From the NCBI GenBank assembly GCA_964036045.1, contig OZ038381.1:66464242-66528241 (forward strand): a DNA stretch of 64,000 bases, in the 5' to 3' direction. Position 1 is the first letter of the stretch, and each line of letters starts with the position of its first letter. Below, in pieces: positions 34,952-45,532 of the stretch. The stretch comes from Eutreptiella sp. 'Long Island Sound 2002' (Eukaryota > Euglenozoa > Euglenophyceae > Eutreptiales > Eutreptiaceae). Below the pieces are notes generated by a model that was not told the origin of the DNA, did no database searches, and worked only from the letters and a program-made list of their open reading frames with translations. Made by a program: the position numbers and the translations under genes.

Positions 34952-37138
34952 TGCTGTTCCGGACTACCGTCTCCGGGTCGACCCTCTCCAAACCCATGCG
35001 GCCCCCTCACTTTCCCGTAAGCGTAGCACAACAGGAAGACCACTCACATCCACTCATACTCAGTGACCATCCATCGGGATTGCAAAATCGGAGCAATCCC
35101 TTTGAGGTCTAAACAACAAAGCAAAAAAAGCATGTACAAATGGTCATAGGAACATGTAAATCCTCCAAATCATGTCACCGTTAGGGTAAGGTGCAGTGAT
35201 CAACATAAGTCACAAACGAAGAGGCATCGAGGCAGGAGAGGGGGGGACAAAGGGAGCCCACTCGCCCCTCAGCACATCCTGGGTAGCCTGATTCAGGATC
35301 CCCAAGCAGGAGGAACAAAACATGCAAAAGCAACAAGACATGGGTAAGGCCCATTGGCAGTCAAGGCCTGTCCTAGTGGGGGGGTTGTCACCCTCCAATC
35401 CCGGCACTACAGGACCCCGAAAGCAGGGGTCTAGTGCCCAAACACTCACCCACCATCCTCTGCAACGTTTCCAACTCAAGTCCCCTTGGGGCAGGAGATA
35501 GCTCCACCACACCACCGTGGGGGGGGGGGTGGTCCTGGGTGCCTATAAGACTTAGGCCCCAGAAGTTCTGTGCAAAACGGGGTAAAGTGGTATATCACCC
35601 ATACCACCCCAGGTTCCCACATCCGAAAGAGAAACAAGGGTGGTTGCAGGTAGCCAAGACCTTCACCCAGAGACACGTAGAGGGGTCGGACCCAACTCCA
35701 CACGGGCTCTGAGACCTATCATGGGATGCAGGGCTCAAAAACAGGCAAAACCAAAAATCAGAGGTTACTCACTTCAACACACTCTCCAGCCGAGGCGAAG
35801 AAAATTCGAAAGATTCGAAGTGGGCACATCCCAAGGACATCAGTCAAACATTATGCCCACGGGATATCGCAGTCTGTCTCCCTGATACCATGACACTGCA
35901 ACAAGTCTGGTAAGGTACCCACTTTGGTGAAGTTGGCGTAAGTGAGAAAACAAGGGAGAAAAGAATGCAAATAACTCTGACATAGGGTTAGCCTAAGGTG
36001 CAGGGAGGTGCATGCACAAAGGGATCCGGGAGGTGTTGATTGTGCTAAGAGTGTTGGCCCTATCTCCCCCTCACGTTGGAGCAAGGCAACAAACTTCAAT
36101 ACCCACTTTTTGTGGTAATTCTTTGGGACCTCCAAAAGGGCTTATGCATACGTTCCTGAGTCAGATTTGAAATCACAATTAAGGTGACATATGGGTTGGG
36201 TCCAATTCAAGAAGGGTAGGCCATAACCCAAACTCCTCACATATAAGGAATACACACTGATGAGAGGCCATGCATGAAATATTGGCCCAAGGTCCAGCTC
36301 CTCATGGGTTCTTTACTGTTTACCCGCCAAGTGACTACATGACAGGGTGGTTATCAGATAGATAATGTACATCTCTCGGACCATGTAAAGCCACTATCCT
36401 ATACACTTGGCAGACCTGGTTCCAATGGATTAGGTAAGTAATAGAACATACCAAAACAAGTTCAAATACTCAAAGTAGAACCATTGGGGAGGTCTAGGGT
36501 CAGGGGAAAAGGATATTTGGCCCAAAGACCCAAGCGAACCAAGTGAATGAAGTGGACACACAAAATTTGAAATCTCCAAACTGTTTTAGAGATTGCAATG
36601 GTGTGGTAGGTCCAAAGTGAGTTATAACCAGGTGGAAATCATCTTGAGCTTGAGATTCACCATGGTCTCTTCACCACAACCAAAACTCAATGCCATCCTA
36701 AAAATTGAGGCACATCTCAGAACTGGCTTGCAACTCACATAAACAAATAACATACCATTGAAGGGGAGAGCCATGGCACTCCATTGCATCTTTCATCAAG
36801 ACGAATGAATGGAAAATCCCAATTTACGGTTAGGCAGAAGTGAGCACAGGAAATGCATAAGATGTACCTGCCATGCCTAATCTAACAATGGGGGGTAGCA
36901 GAAAAAGGCACCGTAAGGTGCCGGCAACGATGCCTGAGGTATCCAGATACTTCAAACGGCTGGACGTTGTGACGTTAGGGGGTTTTTGAAAAATGTGGCA
37001 CCTCTATAGTGTGGGCCTATTATAGCCTACACAAATAGATGACGGGGGTCAGCCTAAGGAGGAGTATGTGTCCCCATAACAGGGGATCAGGCCGCACAGG
37101 GGGGACCGGGGGAAGCAGGGCATATCAGAAACCAAACA
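34952..37138 (-). repeat. Element H 5' LTR (2,187 bp), with empty site of element 1
   Basis: This is the partner of the split repeat at 4,107-4,416 plus 26,671-29,125. At 35,256-35,260 it reads GCCCA and passes directly from the 4.4-kb flank to the 26.7-kb flank. It therefore shows the state before element 1 inserted. It ends TG/CA like copy A. No primer-binding site was identified on the minus strand just beyond 34,952. Confidence 0.75.
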
Positions 37139-38757
37139 CTCCTGGTCTTCCTCCTCTCGTCTCCGCTTGCATCCGTCCCCCTGTCGTCGTCTGCCTCTCC
37201 TCCGCTGTCCCGTCCTTCCTCACCTTCCCTCGCAACGTTCTCCCGCCCTCCGCCCACCGCCGCTCCTTCCCCCTCCTCTACCCCCTCTCTTTCCTCCTCT
37301 TCTTCCACCTGCACGTCCGCCTCCTGGCCCAGCTCTCGACCTTCCTCCTCATGTGCCAGTCCTTCCTCTCCGCCTCCCTGTTGCCCCTCATCACCGTCCC
37401 CACCGATGAACCTCATTTGTCCTCCCTCCCCACTCCGCTATCTCCTCCACTTACTTTGCCTCCCTCCCTCAGGGTCTTCCTCTACCTCCGAGCACTGCTT
37501 CCGCACCTACTCCAGGAGCCTTCTCGCCCTCGCCAGCGCCTCCCTCCTGGTCCCCTCTTCCGCACCCGGAGGTACTATCCACCTCGGCTGGTTCCCTTCC
37601 CTACTGCTCTCCATCTACTCGAGCGCCAATCCAATCTGTTCCTTGATGTTCTCTGCTTCCTCGGCTTTTGCGCACCTGCCCATCTGCGACTCCGACGCTC
37701 TTAGGATGGCCCTCGTACGTATCTCCTCCGATCTTTCACCCGTACCTCCTCCGCCTCCCCCACCAACCGCATGAGTGGGTGTTCCACCCTGTTCAACGGG
37801 GCCGCAGTATACACGACCGCCGTGCGTCTGTCCCCCCTGGGTTCCACGACCCACCATGTGAGCCCATCCTATACCAAGTGGGTGACCCCCTGGTCTGCAG
37901 CCCCTGTGGCAGTTACTTGCAGGGGCACCACTTGTACAGCGTGTCCCTTGGTCCTCCCCATCGCCCCGCCGTAGTCCACAATGGCCATAACCTTCGGGAC
38001 TCGGTGCATTTCTGTGTCCCGGTCCCCGTCTCGGGCAATTCCTCTGGTTCCGTTTCCCCAACATACAGCGCCAGCGCCAACACCTTCCTTGTCGGCCCCC
38101 ACACCTCCACCGCACACGCCGCGACTTGTGCATGCCATTGCAGCTGCATTCACAGCACCGCCTGCTTAGGCTCCACTTTCCGCGCTGTAAGCACCTGCGC
38201 CTTCGCCTGCCTCTCGTCCACCTCTGCCCCCTCCTCCGTCTTCCCGCTCCAGCCATCCGCATCTCCCACCCACATGTGTTTGACCTGGTGGAAGCACGCC
38301 GGTGGTGCTCCTTTGTCGTCTCGCATCTGTGGCCACATTGGCCCTCATTTCCTGGGCTGCCACACCCTGATCCCATGATATCCACCCTTCAGTTCTTGCA
38401 GTCCGTCCAGCCTGCACAGACACCTGGCCAGTGTGCATTCCGGTGCACTTCTCCTCCACTGCATCATGCTTGGCCTTTATGTGGTACCTTGCCCTGCTCA
38501 CTGCCTGCTGCACATCTTCAGCACTACACCCCTTAATGCGCTCCTCCAGTCCCGGCTGTGCCTCTCCATTTTCTATGAAGACATTCTGCTGTGGTGACTC
38601 CTTTCCACCTCAGCCTCTGTGCCCATCTCAGAAGCATGTCCTTTCTGTCCCTTCCGTCCCCCAGCATGTCCAGCCCCTCCGCCGCTGCCTCTCTCTGAAG
38701 CTTCCCTTATTCTTGTTCCGCCCTGCCCACAGCGTCCTCCCCCTACGTCCTCCCCAG
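37139..38757 (-). pseudogene. LINE middle fragment, frameshifted
   Basis: Minus-strand sequence with alternating open frames. At the 5' side, ENGEAQPGLEERIKGCSAED leads into a helical part ending RARYHIKAKHDAVEE (about 38,560-38,450). In the middle, KVMAIVDYGGAMGRTKGHAV, VQVVPLQVTATGAADQ and LTWWVVEPRGDRRTAVVYTA (about 38,000-37,800) look like a beta-rich domain. The end is a very acidic Glu/Gly/Asp linker (37,416-37,142). No family is recognised. It is placed in the LINE because it lies between two other LINE fragments on the same strand. Its borders are those of element H and element 2. Confidence 0.45.
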
Positions 38758-39240
38758 TGTAACCCCTGTGTAGTGGCGGATCTTTGTTGTAACTGCGAAG
38801 CCCGTAGCCTTGATGCCACAGGGGTCGTAACGCCCGACACTGCCCCTGATATCTCCGAACCCGACTGACCATGTCCAGACCCATATCCAGCCTCTAGGAG
38901 CGACATATGCGAAGCACTTGCAAGGTCATTGAACTCCATGCTGGAATATGAATAGCCAGAAAACCCGGTCCACGAAAATGGAGCAGACATAGAATTTCAT
39001 TGTGCATTCATCGAACATAATGAACCATTGCGAAATCATTCGAAATAATTTATATAATTCCGATTGGGAAATCACGAAAGACAAATGCGACTCGACGCGC
39101 GCTCACAGGCGACATCTGGCGGCGAACGGAAAACATGAAAACAAGCAGAAAATTTACTGCACTAATGTACATCTGAGAATCATTGAAATTCCGATCACAT
39201 TGATGTATAAAATGAGTGCTGTCACACTGATGCCGTTACA
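38758..39240 (-). repeat. Element 2 3' LTR (483 bp)
   Basis: Direct partner of 48,522-49,004; begins TGTAAC and ends GTTACA. On the minus strand the polypurine tract precedes it. Confidence 0.95.
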
Positions 39241-39250
39241 CTCCCCCTCT
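39241..39250 (-). promoter_or_regulatory. Element 2 polypurine tract
   Basis: The minus strand reads AGAGGGGGAG immediately before the TGTAAC start of the 3' LTR. Confidence 0.85.
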
Positions 39251-39835
39251 GAAAACATACGTCAGTATGTCAGGCCGGGTCACGTGAAGTGAAAGGAACG
39301 GCAAAAGTGGTCAGAAACTGACTAATCTATGTCAAAATGTGAGAAGTTGAGCTGAATTGAGCAGAATTGTGCTGAGATCTGTGAATCGCGATGGGCATCG
39401 ACTTGAATGAAACGCATAGGCACCTTAAAGCACATACAAACAGCGTCGTTCCAGCTCAAAAGCCGAAAATTGAAAGTCTGAGTGAAGAATGTATATACAT
39501 GATCAAGATCCATGATTCATGATGAAATCAGGATCTGACAACCTACTGTCATAAAACAGAAAACGAGTGTCGCCATGTCGTTGAGTGTCCAAAAAATAGG
39601 ATATCCCTCCATGGAGTCCAAGATATATGAAACTGGTCGGTGTCATCTGCTGTCATGAGACGAGATGCCAGATTATGGTACAAAATGTGACTGAATTGAG
39701 ACCAGAATCAGTGAATTGCACACAGATTGAAGGCGGCGAAGTCTGCAGCAAGCCAATATAGGTCCAACTCAGTGTCAATAGATACTGTGTGTTGTGTTGA
39801 ACGGAAATCCAGTTCTCATTCATACCCAATCCAGG
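39251..39835. other. Element 2 3' leader, no gene seen
   Basis: AT-richer sequence between the last small ORF and the polypurine tract. It has recurrent GAATTGAG-like words and no protein-like frame. Confidence 0.6.
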
Positions 39836-40662
39836 TCAAATCCTCTTGATGATGATGAGCCCCATGATGGAAATCCAATCATGTAAAAGTAATGATAGCC
39901 AAGAAAACCCAGTGAGTGTACACCACACTGCCAGTATCCTCTCCAGGGCTTCATGTTGAATCCAGTACGAGTCATCAGGGGTAACTGACTCATTGTAGTC
40001 CCAGAATGTGTAAGCATCCAGTGCTTGGTACAAGGAATTTGCCAAATTTGAGCTGATTCTGAGGGGGATTCCAACACAATCCACAAATGAGCAGCGAGTC
40101 AACACAGGTAGGAAGACCATCGTCGTCACTTGGTCCTTATAAGCCCTTTGACAGTGGTCGATTGGAAAACAAACCAACAGTCTCAATGTAAGAGCTGATT
40201 GAAAAAACATTCTCAGCAGATCCGTCAAACACATGAACTGCATCAGACCTGGTCATGTGCCAGAATCTCTGAAATGGGCACGAACTCCGACGGGTCCTTC
40301 CCAAGGTGAGTGGAGGGGTTCAGCCAGCAGCAAAACACGAGGGTGTCGTCGTGGTGGAAGCTAAAGGCTTCTCGGAGTTGCGGACGAGAATCATCTACAA
40401 TGAACGTCATGATTCCCATGATGGCCATGATAGGAATGATGGACATGATGACCAAGATGACCTCAGAATGTCCCATCATCTGTTCGTCGAACCACATAGA
40501 CACTGCGCCCGGACCGTCTTGTCTCAAAGCCAAGGGTACATGTAGGCCGTAAACGTTTTGGGAATTTTCGGCTATTTGAATTCCGATCAGATCTTGTCTC
40601 AAATGGATTCTGCCACAATTGGAGCTTCTTCTTGAGCTTGTAAGTCTTCCTTGGTGAGACAA
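39836..40662 (-). pseudogene. Two small ORFs in env position with hydrophobic segments
   Basis: Two frames follow the chromodomain ORF. The first (40,662-40,243, 139 codons) carries a hydrophobic run (EVILVIMSIIPIMAIMGIMT) long enough for a membrane span. The second (40,243-39,836, 135 codons, different frame) ends with a hydrophobic stretch, FSWLSLLLHDWISIMGLIII, and a basic KRI tail. They lie where some Ty3 elements carry an env-like or accessory gene. The first run is encoded by a degenerate ATGATGGCCATGAT-type tract, so chance is possible. No family is recognised. Confidence 0.3.
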
Positions 40663-40670
40663 TCTTTGAT

Positions 40671-41060
40671 CTACGAGAGCTCACGGTCAATCTCAGGGTG
40701 TTTCTTCAGGAACTTGATGAAACTGTCCGTGTATCCATGGATGAAGCTTGAAGCTGGCTCCCATTTGTCTTCTTCTGGCCCGAATCCTTTCAATCTGCAC
40801 AGAAAGTACGACTTGTTTCGAGCATTCTTCTTATAATCAAGGATCCCCTCCAACTCAAAACTGCTTGTGACCATCTTCCTGTCGCTCAGGTACTTCGAAG
40901 TCCAACAGAGGGGCTTGTAATTGCCCTTGGGGCAGGGTACTTTGGCCTTCAAACGGTCACGATGTACTTCTTCATGCCTGCATGGCTCAATTTCAATGTT
41001 GAATGTAGTCTCAGTTAGTTGAGTTCTGACTTGGAATGGGCCTTCCCACAAAGGTAGCAA
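40671..41060 (-). pseudogene. Element 2 integrase C-terminus with chromodomain
   Basis: The frame has the integrase C-terminal strand WEGPFQVRTQLTETTFNIEI near its start, then a chromodomain: FELEGILDYKKNARNKSYFL, CRLKGFGPEEDKWEPASSF and a final helix (FIKFLKKHPEIDRELS). The three aromatic-rich blocks and the W-E-P turn are typical. It is 129 codons long and is split from the catalytic core by a stop near 41,090. Confidence 0.88.
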
Positions 41061-41087
41061 TTTGTTGTTGTCCTTCAGGGTCTCGTC

Positions 41088-42089
41088 TCACTTACGAAGC
41101 CAAACTTGCTGGCCTTTCTCGAAGGGTTTTCCTTGCGTTCTTGCGTGATTTGTGAATTTCAGCCAATCTGCTCGACTGTCCACTTTGGCTTCGATCCACC
41201 TCGAATCCAGCTCCTTGATCTTCACAAACCATTGTGATGCGTCGTAGCACTGCCTTGGAAGGTACATCACTAGTCCAGGACCCATCTTCACACGACCGAA
41301 AACAAGCTCATTCGGGCTTAATCCAGTGTAATTCTTGGTACGATGGTATCTCCTCAAGACACAGTAAATTGTCTCCAACCAATTGTAGTCCTTTTCAGTT
41401 GCCAGGAATTTTCTCAGAATATTGATCAGAATTCTTCCAGCTCGTTCAGCAGGGAGAGCTCGATGGTCGTAGACTGGGGCACGGAGGTGATGAACTCTCA
41501 ATAGGGCACACATGTTCTCCCACTAAGTCCCAATGAATTCCTTCCCACTGTCCGTCAGAATTTCACTGGGGACATCGCAGTTACTCATTCACTGGCTTGC
41601 AATCCACTTGGCAGCCATTTCAGAGGTAAGATGCTTTGTGTTGCAAGGGAGGACCTGGATGTAACCACTGTGGCGGTCTTGAATTAACAATACCCAATCG
41701 ATTGGCTTTCTCGTGTAGAGACATTCCTCTTGGATCTGTCCCAACTCGAAGACATCCGCCGTCACCTTGTCGAACAAGCTCTCAGCAATTGGTAATTCTT
41801 TCAGTAGTCCTTCTGCCTTTTGATTCTTGGGGATTTTCGCCTGACATTGCTTGCATCCTTTAACAACTCGTTTACAGGCTCCCTTGAGGTCCCGAGTGTA
41901 CACCCTGTCTCGAAACTCCTGCTCCAGAACACGAGAATGTCCGTGGGATGTCTCATTTCGGTGCCAGTGTTTGACATATTTGTCGATTAGACAGTCAGGG
42001 ATACAAATCCGTCCTTGCAAAAATAGCTTGTTGCCTTGGATCTTCAAATCAGCCGTCTCCTCAGAGTTGTAAGGCTTGTCCCCTTTCAA
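41088..42089 (-). pseudogene. Element 2 integrase, zinc finger and catalytic core
   Basis: The first frame (42,089-41,589) has the N-terminal zinc-binding motif, with His in HRNETSHGH (residues 43-51) and CKQC (79-82), then the first catalytic Asp in VTADVFELG (residue 112). The next block, EILTDSGKEFIGT with the second Asp, lies in the gap near 41,560-41,520, bounded by stops on both sides. The frame 41,513-41,088 holds the Glu region (ALPAERAGRILINIL) and SPNELVFGRVKMG, ending at QQVWLRK. All three acidic residues remain; only stops and frame breaks inactivate it. Confidence 0.88.
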
Positions 42090-42188
42090 TTTGTGGTATA
42101 CAGACCCGAAGAACCTGTCATTCTTGTAACTCCTTGTCCCATCTACATAGAGGAAAGAAGTTTCCTTGTCTCTTTCCTCTCGAGGGAG

Positions 42189-42560
42189 CTAGGATTTGGC
42201 CTTGGATCTCGTCAGAGGAAACACATTCAGGAGCGGCAGCGACGACTCAGAGTCGGAATGAACCCTGTCAGTCTGATCTGCCTTGGTAATCTCCTTGCAT
42301 CTGACCAATTCCACCTTCATCCGATTTGTAATCGAACATTGGAGACAATGTTTCTTGATCATTGCTTGTTCCTCCTTGTCGAACTCGATCACTTCGGCTT
42401 TATCCTTTGATGTCCCATGAAAGCTCACCTCAGAGTAAGCCTCTGAGGCTGGGTAGGCCCAGCGACTCAGGGTGTCCGCCACTGTTTTGTAGCGACCCAG
42501 GATGTAAGTCAATTCATGCCAACGGCCTGTTCTCCCAGCCGGTCCACCAGGGGTATCCAC
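42189..42560 (-). pseudogene. Element 2 RNase H end and linker to integrase
   Basis: The frame includes the RNase H tether WHELTYILGRYKTVADTLSR, followed by an acidic linker (EVIEFDKEEQAMIKK) before the integrase. It is out of phase with the preceding RT-RNase H frame; a TAG near 42,602 and a shift separate them. Confidence 0.75.
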
Positions 42561-42601
42561 ATGTTCTGTCCTCCGGCTTGTGACTTGTGGTCAGTCAGTA
42601 C

Positions 42602-43699
42602 CTAAACGCGATGACCCAGAATCCAAACCTCATAGCGCCGTAGGGCACAGAGATTTGCGTAGGCTTCTTGTTCCCTTGGACTCCAATTTCGCTGTCTTGT
42701 TGTAAGCTTGGGAGACCAGAGAGCCAGGGGGTGATGGTGTCCTCCATCGTCGACTTGTTTGATCGTAGCACCAATGGCGTAACGACTGGCATCTGTACGA
42801 ATATAAAAACGTCTTCCATCCAACCGCGGAGTCTTTAATGTAACCACATTTGCAAGTGCTTCCTTGAGACCAGTAAAAGCCTCTTCACATTCTGGCCTCC
42901 ACTTGAGCTTGACTTGAGATCCCTCTTTTCCTTCTACTTTGCCAACCTTGAGTAACTCTGTCAAGGGACCAGAGTACTTGGCGTCGAGGGGAAGGAACTC
43001 GTGGTAGTAATTGCAGCAGCCTAAGAAGGCACGAAGCTGCGTGATGGTTTTAGGCCTTTCCCAGAGCTGCAGGGCAGCCATTTTTCCTGGGGCAGGTCTT
43101 CTTGTCCCATCTTCCAAGATGGAGCCGCAGAAGTCCACACTCTGGAGGAACATTTTGCCCTTCTTGGGTCCACACACGAGCTTCTTCTGTCGAAGAACTT
43201 TGAGAACTTTGCGGACTTGTTCTTCGTGCAACTTCAGGCACTCATCAAAGTCTTTTCCCAACGGCGTGGCAATCAGAAGGTCGTCAATGTAGATGCTGCA
43301 GAATTCTTGTAGACCCAGAGCCTTGTGCTTCTGAAATAAAATAGTCTCCATCATCTTTTGGAACATCGACGGCGCATTGTTCAGACCCATCGGCATTACA
43401 GTCCACTGGACAGTGCCACAGGGCGTGCACATTGCCGTCAAATGCCTATCCTCCTTCCAAAGGGGCATCTGATGAAAGCCATGGCGCAAATCCAGCGCAG
43501 TGAAGAGCTTGCCCTTTGCCCTCTTGGCGATCTCCCCCTGGAATAAGGGCAGGGGATGCGCGTCAGGTACTGTGGCGGCATTCAGGGCTCTGTAATCCAC
43601 TACTAGACGGCAAGCATCTATGCTGGACTGGTCAGCAGGTGGGGGTTTCCGCACAGTAAATGGTGCTGAACACCACTCAGAACTCATGCAGCCCTCCAA
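42602..43699 (-). pseudogene. Element 2 reverse transcriptase and RNase H
   Basis: 365 codons of well-preserved Ty3-type RT. CRLVVDYRALNAATVPDAHP forms the fingers. FTALDLRHGFHQMPL carries the first catalytic Asp (residue 70), VMPMGLNNAPSMFQKMM is motif B, and SIYIDDLLI is the catalytic motif, intact at 137-140. The connection and RNase H follow (FYIRTDASRYAIGATIKQ; SPREQEAYANLCALRRYEVW). The frame is open upstream through LQEFLWLEGCM to a stop near 43,735, so the 43,699 start is not real; this is part of a polyprotein. It closes with TAG before TDHKS. Confidence 0.92.
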
Positions 43700-44444
43700 C
43701 CAAAGGAACTCCTGGAGATTGCGCTCAAAAATCTTTCACAGGGCATCTGCTTTGGTGCCGTGAAGATGGAATGGACGTTGCTTTTGAACATTCGAGCCTT
43801 GGATTATCTCAATCTTGGCTTCCCCATTTTCACATCGAATCGGGGGGTTTTTCCACAACTTCCCACTCAGCACATCATCTTTCTAATCTTCGAACATTGC
43901 GTCCCTTCTTGCAGATATTTTTTTCTCAATCGACCTGATTCCCACACTTAATCACCGACATTATGTCCACCAATTTGCGAATTGTTGGTCGTGGTCTCAT
44001 TTGCTTGGCCACCTCATTCCAAACTTCTTCGTCGCATTGTTGGCGAAAGAAGCTCACCTGAGCTCGCTCCTCAGTGGGATCCCACCAATGAAGGGGGTCC
44101 TAGAATGTCTTGAAGGGATGGTTGGACGAATTCAGCTACATTCCTGTCAATTCAGGCGAGATACTTGGAGATTTGTCGTCATTTTTGCTTGAAAACATCA
44201 CATTTTTGACTTGATTCTTGTCTGATGGGGACGAATTGAAATGGATGGAGGCGTTCTCTTGAGAGACGCTGATTGTCTCTCCCTCCTTCCGCGACGATGT
44301 GTCGGTATTCCACTCTCGATCGTCTCGATCCACCTCAATTTCGTCGGTTCTTGAGGAATTTGATATGACCTCTTCTGTGCCCATCTCACTGTCATCTTGT
44401 TAATAATCTCCCAGATTCCCGTCAACTAAGCACGCCAACGTGCT
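43700..44444 (-). pseudogene. Element 2 spacer between methyltransferase-like domain and RT
   Basis: Broken frames only. 44,384-44,136 is an 82-codon Ser/Asp/Glu-rich piece (TDEIEVDRDDREWNTDTSS), which matches the acidic pre-RT linker of element 1 in character. The rest up to the RT has stops in all minus frames, including one at about 43,738 just before KIFERNLQEFLW. Confidence 0.5.
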
Positions 44445-45032
44445 TCACGAACGCTGTGGCAAAGGTTTGCCATTGTCTTCGCAATACAGCTTCACTCCTT
44501 TGTGAGGTATTTCGGCAATGTCGATCGAAATGTCCATAATGTCCTTGAACCAAGTTTGTTTTGGCCAATTGGGGACAATTAAAATCGCCTTTGCGCCGGA
44601 TTGCTTCAGCTTCTGCACCACACGAGGAAAAACGTCGAAGGGCGGATTGATCCATAAAGGTTCAGACCAGTGCTCACTCCAGGCATCGTCGTAGAACTTC
44701 GGAAATCTTTGATTCTTTTTGTTTCCAAAGGCATCAACTTGGGGAAGAAAAGTATGGTTCCTTTCGAAATATTCCACCAGAATGTCCCGCCATTTGTCGA
44801 CAACACGATAGCAAACTGACTTCCACTTCTTGCAGTTCAATGATTCCACCTTTCCTTCGACGAATTTCTCTTTATTCCTTGTCCATTCCTGCCCATCTTG
44901 CTGAATTTGTAGCTTATTTCGCTCCTTGAAGTGTTGAACACTCTTGGTGTATGGGTGCAGATAATACAGCTCAGACGGGTCGCTGGCTGACGGATCCTGG
45001 AGGAAGCATGTCCTATGTCCCATGGGCGACAC
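44445..45032 (-). pseudogene. Element 2 NPPF methyltransferase-like domain
   Basis: This 195-codon frame ends in a domain with VDAFGNKKNQRFPKFYDDAW (residues 99-118), EPLWINPPFDVFPRVVQKLK (NPPF at 129-132) and AKAILIVPNWPKQTWFKDIM. The same three blocks, in the same order, follow the protease of element 1 at 11.9-12.0 kb. The DAF...W, NPPF and P-x-W-P..W pattern is that of the Dam-like methyltransferase domain known in DIRS-type elements. Whether it binds S-adenosylmethionine is unknown, since no glycine-rich motif I is obvious. It is reached from the protease through a frameshift near 45,030-44,840. Confidence 0.75.
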
Positions 45033-45532
45033 ACGATGAGCGTGAAGCCAAGGTTGACCCAGTAAAAAGCATACTTTATGGTGGCTTCATAGAATTTTCC
45101 GGAGAACAACTCCTCCGTCACCGTCTCCACACTCCAAACAGACAGTTTCACCAGTCTGACCACCAAATCTGCCTCCCTGTCGCCACCGTCAAGGCGATGT
45201 CCGCTTAATCCCTCCAGCTGGACAGGTGTCGAGGATACCTTCGCCTCATCCTCCTGCAGAAAGCCTTTCCCCACCAGATTGATCTCTGAACCATTGTCAA
45301 TCAGGCCTTTGACAAGTTTAACCTTACCATCTGCCGTCCTGACCTGGATCCAGCACACAAACTGTCGCTGTTTGCCTCGACGGACAGCGCTGAGGACCCA
45401 GGCAGGGTAGAGGGGGCCGGAGGAACGCGCCAGACGATCCCAGCAGCGTCCATCCACCGCCCAAACTACCCTGATGGGCTTTGTCTCCTGCCATCCAACA
45501 CCAATCTTGGGGGTTGGGTGAAGTTGGCCTCC
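44837..45532 (-). pseudogene. Element 2 protease, DNGS active-site variant
   Basis: This frame is in the same phase as gag and begins directly after its TAG. A retropepsin fold is suggested by LVKGLIDNGSEINLVGKGFL followed by beta-type sequence (VQLEGLSGHRLDGG, EADLVVRLVKLSVW). The catalytic triplet, normally D-T/S-G, reads D-N-G, so activity is doubtful. The frame continues to 44,837 but after about 45,040 is no longer the coding frame. Confidence 0.7.

Larger units (their letters stand above)
4107..37138 (-). mobile_element. Element H, large gag-only LTR retroelement
   Basis: Two direct copies of a long repeat (copy A: 4,107-4,416 plus 26,671-29,125; copy B: 34,952-37,138) flank 5.8 kb of unique sequence. 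Each copy starts TG and ends CA. A purine tract lies directly inside copy A on the minus strand, where a polypurine tract should be. A gag-like frame starts about 90 bp inside copy B. This layout fits a minus-strand LTR retrotransposon with very long LTRs (copy B 2,187 bp, copy A about 2.76 kb). No RT, integrase or protease is seen, so it resembles non-autonomous gag-only or LARD-type elements. Weak points: no clear primer-binding site and no matching target duplication (AATCC at left against CTCCT at right). Confidence 0.55.

Noticed and set aside
4107-37138. A clean 5-bp target duplication for element H
   Set aside because: AATCC on the left and CTCCT on the right do not match; shifting the border by one or two bases would break the TG/CA ends.
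37039-37704. 221-codon plus-strand frame rich in Leu, Pro and Ser
   Set aside because: It is the complement of an acidic Glu-rich LINE linker; the pyrimidine-rich plus strand has few stops.
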